In this document: positions 43,430 through 54,954 of the stretch, one piece after another | Position numbering within the stretch: position 1 is the stretch's first letter | How the letters are laid out: every line of letters starts with the position of its first letter | NCBI RefSeq assembly: GCF_011386835.1 | Contig: NC_088791.1 | Span: 128,998,943 to 129,062,942 of the forward strand | Direction: 5' to 3' | Source: Chrysemys picta bellii | Lineage: Eukaryota; Chordata; Testudines; Emydidae | Length of the DNA: 64,000 bases | Position numbers and translations under genes: made by a program | Notes under the pieces: model-generated | Seen by the model: only the letters and a program-made list of their open reading frames with translations | Told to the model about the DNA's origin: nothing | Databases searched by the model: none

Positions 43430-43987
43430 CAGGGGGTGGGCAAACTACGCGGCTCGGCCCTGTTCCGGCAAGGGTGCTGGGGTGGGGCCGCACCAGCCAT
43501 GGCATGGCCCCACTCTGGCTCCTACGTGCTCCAATGGGAGCCTGCGGATGGGGCAGAGTGCAGAGCCGCCTGGCCATGCCACCACGTAAGAGCCAGAAAA
43601 GGGACATGCCACTGCTTCTGGGAGCCACTTGAGGTAAGTGCCGCTCAGAGCCTGCACCCCTGAGCCTCTCCCTATGCCCCAACCCACTCCTGCTCTCCAA
43701 ACCTCTCGATCTGAGCTTGGAGCACCCTCCTACCCCCAAACTCCTCGTCCCCAGCCCCACCCCAGAGCCCGCACCCCCAGCTGGAGCCTGCACCCCAACC
43801 CCCTGCTCTCCAAACCCCTCGGTCCCAGCCCAGAGCACCCTCCTGCACCCTAAATTCATCTCCAGCCCCACCCCAGAGCCCACACCCCCTCCCACACCCC
43901 AACTCCAATTTTGTGAGCATTCATGGCCTGCCATACAATTTTTATTCCCCGATGTGGCCCTCAGGCCAAAAAGTTTGCCCACCCCTG
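43430..43987. mobile_element. GC-rich non-autonomous hAT element
   Basis: Termini CAGGGGGTGGGCAAACT and AGTTTGCCC-type AAGTTTGCCCACCCCTG are clear inverted repeats. Flanking octamers TCCTAAAG and CACCAAAG match at only 5 of 8. The interior consists of CCCAGCCC/CCTGCACCCC repeats that open long spurious frames on both strands. Confidence 0.75.
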
Positions 43988-44165
43988 CACCAAAGAGTGT
44001 GAGTGGCAGCATTGATGCTGAAGAAGTGCATTCCCACTTGACCCAGCACCATCTCCTATAATGGCCCTGCTATGCCTCACCCACAGGAGTGGTGGGAAAT
44101 ATCACATATGTTGTTCTGGCTATTTGGATAGCACAGAAAGGGCTGGATTGCAAGTGTCTCTAGGT

Positions 44166-44981
44166 CAGGCCTGCACCACTCTTAAGCGGCAAGGGCCATA
44201 TTACTCCAAAGAAAACAGCTGAGGGCAGAAACCCCCCAGCCCCACCGAACCCCAGCGCTGCTGAACCCCCCCCAGCCCCCCCCGAAACCCAACCCCCCCC
44301 CCCCAGCACTGCCCTCCCCGTGGAAACAACCCGCCCCCAGCGCTGCCCGCCCCATGGAAACAAACTCTCCTTCCCCAGCGCCGCCCCACCAAAACAGTGG
44401 TATTGAACCTTTGTAATATGTTATAGCGGGCTCCGAAGTTAGTATAATTAAGGTAAAAGAAAAATGTCTTTTTGCTAGAAGTAGAATAAGATCTTCCTCC
44501 TCATTTTGTGATCAATTGCCCTGTTGAATGAATGAGGTGTGAATGAGGAAGGCAGGCACCTCCAGACAGCTGCAACCCTTGGAGAGGGGATGGGAGCCAG
44601 ACCAGATCAGTAGACCAGGTCAGCCACCAACTCACCGCTCGCCTCCTCAGTCTCCCTCCCCTGCCGCCGGCTCACCTGCACCCCCGTCACTGCCTGCCCA
44701 CTCGCCTCCTCAGCCCCCGCCTCCCCGGCTCACCTGCTCCCCCGCCACTACCCGCCCGCTCACCTCCTCAGCCGCCGGATCACCTGCCACTACCCGCCCG
44801 CTTGCCTCCTCAGCCCCCCCACACCCACCCTGCCTAATCACCCCCCACCACTGCCCACCCACTCCCCTCCCTCACCCGCCGCTTGCCTACTCACCCCCCG
44901 CGGGACGCACAGTGAGCCCACCTACTCAACCCCCGCGGGACGCACGGTGAGCCCACGTGGGCCGCAGGTTGTGCAGGTCTG
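44166..44981. mobile_element. C-rich non-autonomous hAT element, 816 bp
   Basis: Starts CAGGCCTGCACCACTC and ends GGTTGTGCAGGTCTG, imperfect inverted repeats. Flanks CTCTAGGT (44158-44165) and CCCTAGGT (44982-44989) match at 7 of 8. The interior has CACCTGCTCCCCCGCCACTA-like degenerate tandem units (44640-44900). Confidence 0.7.
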
Positions 44982-45688
44982 CCCTAGGTGATTTGAATTT
45001 GCTATTGTCCTGCTCCTCTGCTCATACCAAAAACCAAAGACTGCCTCCTCAGCAAATGTCACCTAGCTTAGAGGCAGGCTGATGAGGCCCCACACCAGCA
45101 AAGGGCTCAACTAACCCAACCCCACTGTGCCTGCAACCAATGCCAAGCCAGGAGGTGGAATAAAGGAGAGGCTGACTTGCCAGGAAGGAGCTCTGCCTGA
45201 TGGAAGCTTTGCCTGTAGCATTGTAGCCAGTGGGGGAGGAGTGGTTCCCAAGCCTGAAGGAAAAGGCAGGAAGACCCCCTGGGAGGACTAGAGGGCAGCC
45301 CAGTATTAAGGTGGATTTGCTTTTTGTTTTAGAATATTTTGGGGCTAAGCCCTTCCACACCTTTTCCACCTCCCACTCAGAAGGGGATAGGACTGAAGGC
45401 ACAACTAGCCCATGGGCTGAAGATCGCCTCAGTGGACACTCGACAGATTTCTCTCCCCGTGGTCACATCACAGTCCATAAGGGGATGCTGCTCCAGCAAC
45501 TACAGGCAGGGCACACAGAGAGACAGAGTGTGTGAGAAAGTGGATTTTTTCCCTGCTAACTGACTGCTCCCATGGAAAACAAGTGCCTAAAACATCACGT
45601 TTAGCATTAAATGAACTCAGGTGCCCACTGTTCTCTGGCTGTATTTAACATGGGGTTAAAAAAATCCCTGGAGATTTCAATAAGCTGA

Positions 45689-45959
45689 GGCCTGGTCTGC
45701 ACTTAAAACTAGCTGCACTGCTCAGGGCTATGAAAAATTTCACTCCCCTAGTGCCATAGGTAGGTCGACTTAACCCAACCCCACCTCCGCCCCCCATGTA
45801 GATACCACTAGGTTAAGGTAAGAATTCTTCTGTCAATGAAGCTCCTGCCTCTCTGACAGGAAGATTATCTACAGCGATGGAAGAACCCCTTCTGTTGATG
45901 TAGGAAGCATTTAACTAGCGGGCTCGAGCAGCGCAGTTGCTGTAATGTAGACACACCCC
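45689..45959. mobile_element. Harbinger-like MITE, same family as 10611-10859
   Basis: Left GGCCTGGTCTGCACTTAAA, right GTAATGTAGACACACCCC; the internal block GCTATGAAAAATTTCACTCC and GTCGACTTAACCC corresponds to the copy at 10611. Immediate 3-bp flanks are TGA and CGA. Confidence 0.6.
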
Positions 45960-46000
45960 GAGTCTGTTTGACTGTGGCCTTTATCATTGTTTTTTTAAAA

Positions 46001-46137
46001 AAGAACAGGAGTACTTGTGGCACCTTAGAGACTAACAAATTTATAAATTTATAAATTTGTTAGTCTCTAAGGTGCCACAAGTACTCCTGTTCTTCTTTTT
46101 GCGGATACAGACTAACACGGCTGCTACTCTGAAACCC
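46001..46137. repeat. Palindromic Penelope-like terminal repeat (tentative)
   Basis: AAGAACAGGAGTACTTGTGG...ACAAATTTA (46001-46043) is repeated inverted as TAAATTTGTTAGTC...CCTGTTCTT (46050-46092), arms of 43 bases with a 6-base centre. The right arm continues into GGATACAGACTAACACGGCT. The GTGGCACCTTAGAGACTAAC block also occurs, diverged, at 35112. I associate these ends with Penelope-like elements from memory of reptile genomes. Confidence 0.55.
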
Positions 46138-48309
46138 ATTGTTTTTTTAGTTAAACTTGTGACTTTATGGCTAGGATGAAAGCCCCAGAGCCTGAGGGGA
46201 TCTCTGTCCAAAACAGAGGCAAAGCAGGGACACGCTGTGTGTGGGAGGCCTGTCAGCAGCTGGGAGAGCAAAGAATGTGCTGTGGGCTGGGGACACATGA
46301 ACTTCCCTAGTCTTGATCACGTTGCAGTTCTAGAGAGAAGGTGGGGTGAGTGTCCTCCTCTAGCAGAGCTGCACCAGGCCACTAGGAGGAGCCAAATCCA
46401 GTCTTTCTGCACCTCAGTGATGCCAACCCCCAAATTAAAAAACATGTTAGCGCTCCTCCCACCCCACAAAAAAAAATAAAATTATTTTTTAAAGTTCAGT
46501 TCTTTGTATTTGCCTTCTGGGTCTTGATCCTCTAGGGTACACTTGTGGAAAAAAGTGTGCAGCTGTGAGACCCAACCATAAGGGCTAGGAACTCTTTGAG
46601 AGCGCTGTGATTCTTATGCAGCCACAAGACTCCAGGAGTTAGGGGCAAATATTGTGAGACTCATGATAAAAATCACAAGCATGGGTAACACTGACTCCTA
46701 GGCTGTAGTAAATGTGCTGTAGGGTTTTATGGGTGATGTAACCATGGAGTTGGGGAGGGGGTTTCATTACACCAGCCATATTTTTTGAACTACTTATTTA
46801 GGAAGTTTTAACAAGTTTCCACATCCTTGCCCTATACACATCAGAAACAAAACAATTGTTACAACTGTTAGCTTTCATTTAAAGAGACATTATACCAAAA
46901 TATAGTCATCAGATCTTTCTGTTTAACAGGGTATCACCATATTACAGAATCGGTATCATTACAAAACCCACGTCATTTCTAGTGACTATCAAATTGAATG
47001 AAATCTCTATACACATGTAAGAGACCAGGTATGTCTATCAAATGCTAATATTCAAATAAATTGGAGAGGTGTCCTGGGGGTGGGGGGCGTTTGACAGGTG
47101 AATGTATTTTGACTACATAAAAGGGAATAAAATGTAAGCAAATATCTATCTATCCATCTTCTGTCTATTTTGCTGGGTCCGCAATTGATGTGTGAATTTT
47201 TCCATAACCACAAACTCCCATTTTTTTGGAACAATTTCTCAGTGGTTGGGCTATTTTTCTTTTTCAAATGAGAGGCTGCCAATAGCCAAGCAGCTACTAG
47301 GAGATGAGAGATGAATCTCTCGATTTCCTTTTGTGTGACCATTCCACTAGGAAGCCCCACAAGGATTACCAAGGGATCATTTGGTAATAAATATCCAACC
47401 ATTTGTGATCTTTGGTTAGGGATTGCACCTTAATACTCTCAAATGACTGGAGCTGTCCACCAGATATGCATAAAATCTCCTCTTCCATCACAATTTCTCC
47501 AGCATTTATCACCATTCCATCTCACTATATATTTTAACATGACTGTTGTGAGGTGCTATTGGAAAAAGTATCTTAAAGACATTGGTCCTCTTTTCCAAAT
47601 CAATCCCCATTTCTCCGGGTAATTTGTCTATCCCATCCTTTTCCTAGTGTATCATATATAGACTGATATAAATTAGTTGTTACGTTTTTGTTTCCTAATT
47701 GACCTGACACCATCGCTTCTATTAAAACCATCTGTCTAAAACAGGTTTTCTAGAAAGTTGAGAATCGTTGTGCCTGACTCAAAAGTCCTGGTACCAGGGT
47801 AGAGTGGGCCAGGTTTAAGTTAGTTTTGATCTCTCAATAAGTTAGAAAGGTTTCTTTACTGAATAGCTGGCCAACTGTGTGTATTCCAAGGCTCTCCCAA
47901 TCTTTGAAGCTCCCTGGTTCACGCTTTGGCTTAAGAACGGGATTATTTGCAACCAGTGTCATCGCTGAGGGAAAAGAACTGATTTCTAGTTCTATCCCAA
48001 ACCCACAGAGTAGCCTTTGCTAAAGGATCTGTGTAAACTCCTGGAGGGATGTGATTTTTTTTTAATTAATTCATGGCAGCTTAGCCATGTTTACATTGCT
48101 ACGATTTTCTTGTTCAATAAAGACCCAGTGTTTGACTGAGTTTAGACCACCCCAATCCATTACAGTTTTGAGCTGCCTGGCTTCTCAGACTATTTGGAAC
48201 AGTACTCCAGCCGTATATAAACAGCTATAAAACAAGCACACTGCACACACAGGGATTCTGATGCTTCCCACAGAAGCCAAGGGTTATGAGGCACCTCGCT
48301 ACCACTTGC
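46138..48309. other. Intergenic sequence, nothing recognised
   Basis: AT-rich from 46770 to 48120. No supported feature. CCACTTGC at 48302-48309 is the left duplication of the following transposon. Confidence 0.4.
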
Positions 48310-51291
48310 CAGAGGCGTAGCGAGTGCCCTCCATACCCTCCAACCGGAGGGGGCCCTGCAAGGAAGGGGGCCCCTAAAAGTGGCAAAAAAATGTAAGGTA
48401 TAACTAGATAAGTGACATTTATTGACGCTATTGCACAACCCATGTCGGTTTTACTGACAAAACCATGAAGTCATTATGATACATCATAATGCTATTGGCT
48501 ACATCAGTTGTCTGTCAGTCAGTTTCGAATTTTAGTTGGACCCATTCAAAGAATGTGTATTTGCGTTCATAATGGCGGTCGGCAGATAAATGTTACTAAT
48601 TTAGTTGTTTAATTTTTTATCGTTTGAAACTATTCGTTTCCAACGCAGAAGCGTGCTTTGTGATGTCTAAGAGAACGTATAAGAGTGGAGCTAGTAAATG
48701 AAAGGCAGCAAAAGATGCTGAGAAGGAACTTGAGAAAATTCCAAAGTTGTCAACGTATTTTGCGCTGCAATCCAACGTACAGGCACATGAAACGGACAGC
48801 GCTAGCAGTGACGAATCGTATCCAGAAGTATCCAGAAGTGCTTCAAATGAGGTCAAAGGTGAAGCCAGTTGTTCTACCAAACAAACTGTGACAGATATTC
48901 CAGCTGCTGCCGGGAAAGAAGTATCTGAATCTGAACCACTGACTGATGATCCAGGAGATTGGCCGTCTATAATATCGGACAGGCAAGTGTGTGACATTGT
49001 TGCACGTGGCCCACCGCAGCAGAATGAAAGTTACTAATTTCCATTTAACGAGGAAAGTCGGAGGTTCACAAGTACTCATTTCTATCGAACCATGGCAAAT
49101 AGCGAGAAAATAAGACGTTCGTGGTTAATGTACTCAGTTCAGAAAGATGCCATTTTTTGTTTTTGTTGTAAATTATTTGGCACTGGCGACATACCGCTAC
49201 GTCGTGGAACATCTGCTTGGAAAGCACTGTCAAAAAGACTTCAGCAGCATGAAACAGGCAAAGGTCATCAAGACTGTATGGTGAAATGGTTTGACCTTCG
49301 GTCAGGCATAGTAAATCGTACATCTATTGACCAATTCGAATTGCAGGCTTTTCTGAAAGAAAGAGATTTCTGGAGAAATGTTGTCAAACGCATGGTTGAT
49401 GTCATTATTTTCTTGTCCGAAAGAAACTTGGCATTTCGAGGAAGTAATGAAAAGCTCAGCAATCCTTCAAATGGCAACTTTTTGGGACTGTTTGAATTGC
49501 TTGCAAAGTATGATACTGTCCTCAGCGAACTTTTACAGAGGATTAAGAAGGCAGAGACACATGTTCAGTACCTCAGTCCACAGATCCAAAATGAGCTGAT
49601 TCAACTTGTTGCCAGTAACATTCAAGAGGCCAACATAGCGCAGCTTTAAAAAGCAAAATATTATTCAGTTATTTTGGACTATACTCCCGACATGTCACAT
49701 GAAGAACAGATGTCTGTGGTGTTACGCTTTGTTGAATGCAACGGTGAAGATGGTGTCAATATTCGTGAAGCGTTTGTTGGTTTTCTTAACGTTCATGACA
49801 CAACCAGCGAGGGCTTATTGGAAGCATTTTTTTTAAAAGGCAAAACTTAGGAATAGACATTGCTGACATGAGAGGCCAAGCTTATGATAACGACGCAAAT
49901 ATGAGAGGAAAGAATAAAGGAGTTCAACCCCGCATGCTAGAAATAAATGACCGTGCCTTGTATGTACCATGTGGAGCTCACACTTGGAATCTTGTGATCT
50001 CAGATGCGGCAAAGTCATCGAAATATGCCGTTGACTTTTTCGGTCTGATTAACAGAATATACGTAATCTTTTCTTCTTCACCTTCACGTTGGGATATACT
50101 TCAAGAACATATGCCAATATCTGTTAAAGGGTTATCGGACACTCGTTGGGAGTCGAGAATTGATGCTGTGAAGCCATTGCGTTATCACCTTGAAGAATTG
50201 TGCAATGCTTTGTCATCTTTGCGAGAATATGCGCTCGAAAAGAAAGATGGCAATACAGCAACAGAAGCCGGTGCGCTTTTAGACCATGTTACTACGTGGC
50301 CTTTTGTTCTGACTGTGTACACGTGGTACGATATACTATTTCACGTCAATAAAACCAGCAAATTTATTCAGTCACCAGATGTGTCAATTGACGTACTACA
50401 GGCAGAAGTCGGTGCTACAAAGAAGTTTTTGGAAGACTATCGAAATACAGGATATATCTCTGTGGTCACAAATGCACGTGAAATAGCAGAGCATATGGGT
50501 ATTGAGCAGGTGTTTCCAGAAACCAGGGTGTGACGTAAGGAGAGAATGTTTGATTACGAATGTGCTGATGATTCAAGTCGTCTTTCTGCCGAAGAAAAAT
50601 TCAGATCGCAGTTCTTTCTTGTTCTCACTGATCAGGCCATATCTTCTGTTTCGTCACGATTTGACCAACTCGTGGAGTGGTATAAGTTGTTTGGATTTCT
50701 GTACAACGCTAACAGCCTGAAGCAGTGTCACAGAGAAAATGAACTGGAGAATCACAGCAAAAATTTTGAAAGAAAAATGGGAGACATTGATGCCAACGAA
50801 CTCATAATGGAATTGAATCATTTTATTTATGTCATCGAGAAAGAGAGAGGACTTGTCACGGCAAACAATTTTTTAATGTACATATACAAGAACAGCCTTC
50901 AGGAGATATATCCGAATCTTTGCATTTGCATCAGAATTCTTCTGACCACACCAGTTACTGTCACTGGTGCTGAAAGGAGCTTCAGCGGAATGAAACTGAT
51001 CAAGAATATCCTGCGCTCACCCATGACAGATGACAGGCTTTCTGCGCTTGCAGTTATCTCAGTCGAAAACAAGATTGCCAGATCTCTGGACTATGACGAA
51101 TTGATTAACCAATTTGCGGAGAACAAGGCTCGAAAGAAGCGCTTTGCGTAAATACGGAATACATGTACACTGTAGGCCTATGTATACATAATATGAACCC
51201 TGTATATTGTATAAAATAAATACCGCATTGTAAGGGGCCCCGCCCAGACATATGTTCGGAGGGGGCCACGTTCTTTGTTGCTACAGCCCTG
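48310..51291 (+). mobile_element. Complete ZMYM-type hAT transposon, inactivated
   Basis: Left terminus CAGAGGCGTAGCGAGTGCCC; the right terminus complement reads CAGGGCTGTAGCAACAAAG; subterminal GGAGGGGGCCC blocks mirror each other. A perfect octamer CCACTTGC flanks it (48302-48309 and 51292-51299). At 2,982 bp with one transposase gene on the plus strand, this is the usual size for an autonomous hAT. Confidence 0.9.
48663..51151 (+). pseudogene. hAT transposase, ZMYM1-like, several lesions
   Basis: Transposase that would excise and insert the element. ATG at 48663, then the frame is interrupted by TGA 48699-48701, TAA 49035-49037, TAA after ANIAQL (ends 49649), a frameshift near 49840, and TGA ending 50533; otherwise protein similarity is continuous to 51151. 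Domains: N-terminal Ser/Glu-rich region, TTF-type zinc finger (THFYRTMANSEKIRRSWLMY, IFCFCCKLFG, HETGKGHQDC), central DDE region with ILDYTPDMSHEEQMS, MRGQAYDNDANMRGKNKGVQ and YVPCGAHTWNLV, the DTRWESR motif, and the C-terminal dimerisation domain (RILLTTPVTVTGAERSFSGM). The domain order matches ZMYM1-like hAT proteins. Not a domesticated host gene, because termini and target duplication are intact and the frame is broken. Confidence 0.88.
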
Positions 51292-52789
51292 CCACTTGCC
51301 CTCAGCATGAGGGGACCTTGTCTATGCCTGACAAGGGTCAGCTCCCCAACTCCACCAGCCACAGGCAACAAGTCCTCCCCTCTTAGCCTAAGTAGGCTCT
51401 GCTGTCCCTTTGCAGGTTAACGATAGGCACTCTCCAACCTTCAAGAATCTCCCTGGCACGTCCACCATCTGTTCCATGGGACAATTGCTGTATTCACAGA
51501 GTCCCTGCTCCTGTAGGACCTGTACCCTCCAGCTTACTAGCTATACCTCAGATCACTGCTCTGCTTAGCACACAGCACTTAGATATCTATTTAACAAAGA
51601 ACAGAGATGCAAGTGATAGCAAGTAGAAATGTTGGAAACAAATGGCTACATATAAAACAAAATCCTAACATGCATTCTAGAGCCTAGACAATTAACAAGA
51701 TATTCTCATCTCTAATCAGGAACTGCTCACCACTGCTTTTCATCCAGGCAGCCTGTGATCCCTTCATCATGAGACAAGCCGTGCTGTCACTTTGTCCCTA
51801 GGTGTCTCCTTGCATTTTTCTGATATACCAGACCAATCATTTGATCTTGTTCCCTCCTCCTGTAGATTTTGGGCTCTCTTGTCGATTTCGCAGTCTTGAT
51901 TACCTGGTGGCTGGCTCAGTATGCAGACATGCTTACCTTGGAAGCCACACAAAACACAATGACCAGACATAGAGATAAGCATTTAATACCCCCTGCTTGA
52001 ATGGAACCTGTCCAAGATACATCACCTCCTGGTGAGCTGCCTTCAACTTCAAAACTTTAAGAACATAATTTCCACTATAGATGCGTAACTTCTTTAATAT
52101 TAACCCTATATACATTTCCCAATGATGATGATGACCAGTGGGCTACTGGCTCTCAGTAACTCACCCTTTGCTGAGTTATTGTGCATATACTTGGCCCAGG
52201 GGATCCCTGCAAACTCCTTGTCCCACTGCACCTTCTGCCAGTGGCACAAAGAAGTTCCTGGGTCATACCGATTGCTGACAGGAACAGGACTAAAGTCAGC
52301 AAAGATAATCTACCAAGAACAGCTCAGACAGGATGGTGGCTCTTCCAGAGAATAGGGAAGAACTTACCAACTTCTCATGTCCTGGGGCAGCCACCTACAT
52401 TTCAAGGGCAAAAGACAACTTTATGAAAAGGACTCATTATGCTACATTTGCCTTCAACCTCTTCCTTGTCCCCCAGGGTTTTATTAATGGGATACAAATG
52501 TATGGATTGATACCAATGTAAGATCCTTGTATGATTATTACTGAAATATGGGCCATTGTGTGTACCACATTCATGTTAGCCCTACACTGTAGCAGTGACA
52601 CTATGTGAAGCACACTACCCTCCACTGGATGCTACGTGGGAGCAGCTTACCATCGGGAGGTTGTCAAATGGCGGAACAAAGTAGTAATTATTACAATCGA
52701 TGATTGCTGAAGTAATAAGGGCTTGTGTATTTGGAGCAGAAAGTCCCATGTTTGGTTTCTATTTGTGACCATGAAGATCATGGATCAAA
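51292..52789. other. Intergenic sequence, nothing recognised
   Basis: No supported exon or bounded repeat after the octamer at 51292-51299. Confidence 0.4.
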
Positions 52790-52950
52790 CGTTCAAAAGT
52801 ACCTAAGTGACTTAGGAGCCTAAATCTCAATGACTTTCAATGAGATTTTGGCTTCCAAGGTGGCCCACATCCTCAATGGTATTTAGGCACTTAACGCCCA
52901 TTGATTTAAATGAAGTAAGGCACCTATATGCCTTTGAGGTTCTGGGCCTA
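52790..52950. repeat. Palindromic MITE-like repeat
   Basis: Contains AAAGTACCTAAGTGACTTAG and AATCTCAATGACTTTCAATG, where ...ATCTCAATGA / TCAATGAGAT form an inverted repeat, then ATTTAGGCACTTAACGCCC. Similar in character to 36504-36598. Confidence 0.45.
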
Positions 52951-54033
52951 CTTCGCTTTTAAAGGTGGGACTCCACATGGCTAGAGTGAGCAACATAGAG
53001 GAGGACTATGAAATAGTTTCCAGCTGCAATGGTATCATCCAGCCCTGATCTCCTCTTGACTCCAGCAACTGTACCAACACAGTAGAAAACTCAGCACCTG
53101 TTTCCCATTCTCACCAGTCTTTATGCAGAGTAAGGTCAAGCCTACTTGTCACGCAAGCTTTATTTAAGCACAAAGAGCTCCCGTGGATCTGGGAAATGTG
53201 CTTTCACTAAGTGAAATCCACTTAAAAAAACAATTTTAGCAACTAGGAATTTGTATGTGTGCAGCCCAAGCCCAAGTGTGAAATGATGCATAAAAGTACA
53301 GCTTGTGGTTTTAATTAAGGCAAATGCAAGTCAGGAAAGACAATATCCCATTATTGCGCGGGGCTCATAGTCTGTCATGTTGGATACAGTTTCTGCATTC
53401 AGTTAAAAGAGGCAAATTAGGCCCTAGTGCCAGAAGGAAAACCAAACAGAGCCAGTTTCATGGACCAAAATTCAATGGGAGACAGGAAGAATTTATCATC
53501 TCCACAAAAAACTTTGGAATACGCAGTGGAAAGAGACTTCAGAAATCCATGGAAAGGCTTTGAAGAAGTGTGACTCATGGTCACTTTGAAAATTCAGTTT
53601 TCTTCTTTCTTTCCACGTATGAAATGGGTTTTAAGAGTCTCATACCCTATTTTTCTCTAGTTGGAGATCCTAGTTGGCAGGTTCCTCCTTTATCACTACC
53701 TCAAAGGCCACAGAGACAGCTTTTCCTTATAGCTTAGAAGTTGGGCCATTCAAGAATGACACTAAGCACTCCCTACCTCCCCAAGTGCCCTGTGTCCCTA
53801 GCAGTAGGAAGTGTGATTGGGCAATGAGGGGTTGGGCCCACATTAAAAATAGACCACAATGGGCCATAGATCTATCCATGTGCAGTATTATTAGTCAACA
53901 CGTTTGCTATTGCCCAATATGCAATCTGGTTTGTAGCTAAAGTGCTCAACATGAAAGGAAGCATAGTTAATTACTGTATGGCCTAGGGTTGGGTCTCTAG
54001 TGTAGCTATTGACGTGGAGTTTGGAAGACTCAA
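52951..54033. other. Intergenic sequence, nothing recognised
   Basis: No supported feature. Confidence 0.4.
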
Positions 54034-54347
54034 AGGGTAAGTCTTCATTGCAAAAACAAGCAAACAAAAAACTTGGCAACAAGTTTTCGAGCCCAGGGTC
54101 TACAGATTTGGGCTCACAAGGCTTATGCTTTGGCACTAAAAATAGCACCGTAGACATTCCCGCAAAGGCGCTAAGACTCGCCCTCTGGCTGGGTTTCAGA
54201 GCGCAGGCAGGAACACTGACACTGCTCAGTTGAGCTCTGGAGTGCACGCTGCAGTCTGTAGACCCAGGCTCTGAGACACAGTGCTGCAGGGGTGGCGGTT
54301 TTGGGGTGTTTTTTTTTTTTTTTCTCCAGTGTAGACATACAGACCTT
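54034..54347. mobile_element. MITE-like DNA element
   Basis: Left AGGGTAAGTCTTCATTGCAA and right GTGTAGACATACAGACCTT are imperfect inverted repeats (complement of right: AAGGTCTGTATGTCTACAC). The terminus resembles 16386-16883 (GTATGTCTTCACTG). T-run at 54309-54323. No duplication resolved. Confidence 0.5.
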
Positions 54348-54666
54348 AGATATAGCAATGGTGTGTTTTTGCTGTAATTGTTTCCCAGAAGATGGGGGTA
54401 ACCATTTGTCAGTTTCTTTGCATACATACGGAAATAGAGCAATAGATAAAAATCATATAAACCCAATAACTCTCATCTTTTGAAAAAAGTGCAATGGAAA
54501 TTAACACAAACACCTACAATGAAACACTAAGAGGCGGACTTAGGTACAAATGGGTGTATCTGCAGCTCTTGTTGAAGTTGTATAAAATGGCACAAGTTAT
54601 AGATGGAGAAAAAACATCAGATCATTAAACCCAGCCTCCTTGGAAGAACAAGACATAAGAGTCAAC

Positions 54667-54954
54667 ACACATTTTCAAACTGTGGGGCGCAGCCAGGAAT
54701 GATTGGCAGGGCGTGCCCTCTCCACTCCAACTCACCTCCATGGGCCACCCAGTGGCTCAGTGTCAACATCTGCCACTGCCATGCTGATTTCCGCTCCCAG
54801 CAGCCTCTGCATCCCGTGCTGGCTCCGCCCCCACCCTGACAACCCAAGGGGGGGAGGGGCAGGCATTGTGTCTATTTTTGTCTGGGTCGGGTGGGTGCAA
54901 CCACAAATTGTAACTCAAAGGGGGGGCTCGGCGCAAAAAGTTTGAAAACCGCTG
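54667..54954. mobile_element. Non-autonomous hAT element
   Basis: Left ACACATTTTCAAACTGTGG and right AAAAAGTTTGAAAACCGCTG are inverted repeats around TTTTCAAACT. Flanking octamers GAGTCAAC and CATTCAAC match at 6 of 8. The interior is GC-rich, without coding capacity. Confidence 0.65.

Noticed and set aside
43383..44012. A 209-codon minus-strand frame
   Set aside because: It covers a GC-rich non-autonomous hAT element with Gly/Arg-rich repeats and no domain.
46001..46092. Hairpin as transcription terminator or CRISPR repeat
   Set aside because: Vertebrate context and similarity to a dispersed repeat at 35093-35183 explain it better.
48663..51151. Domesticated ZMYM1-like host gene
   Set aside because: Transposon termini and target duplication are intact and the frame is broken several times.
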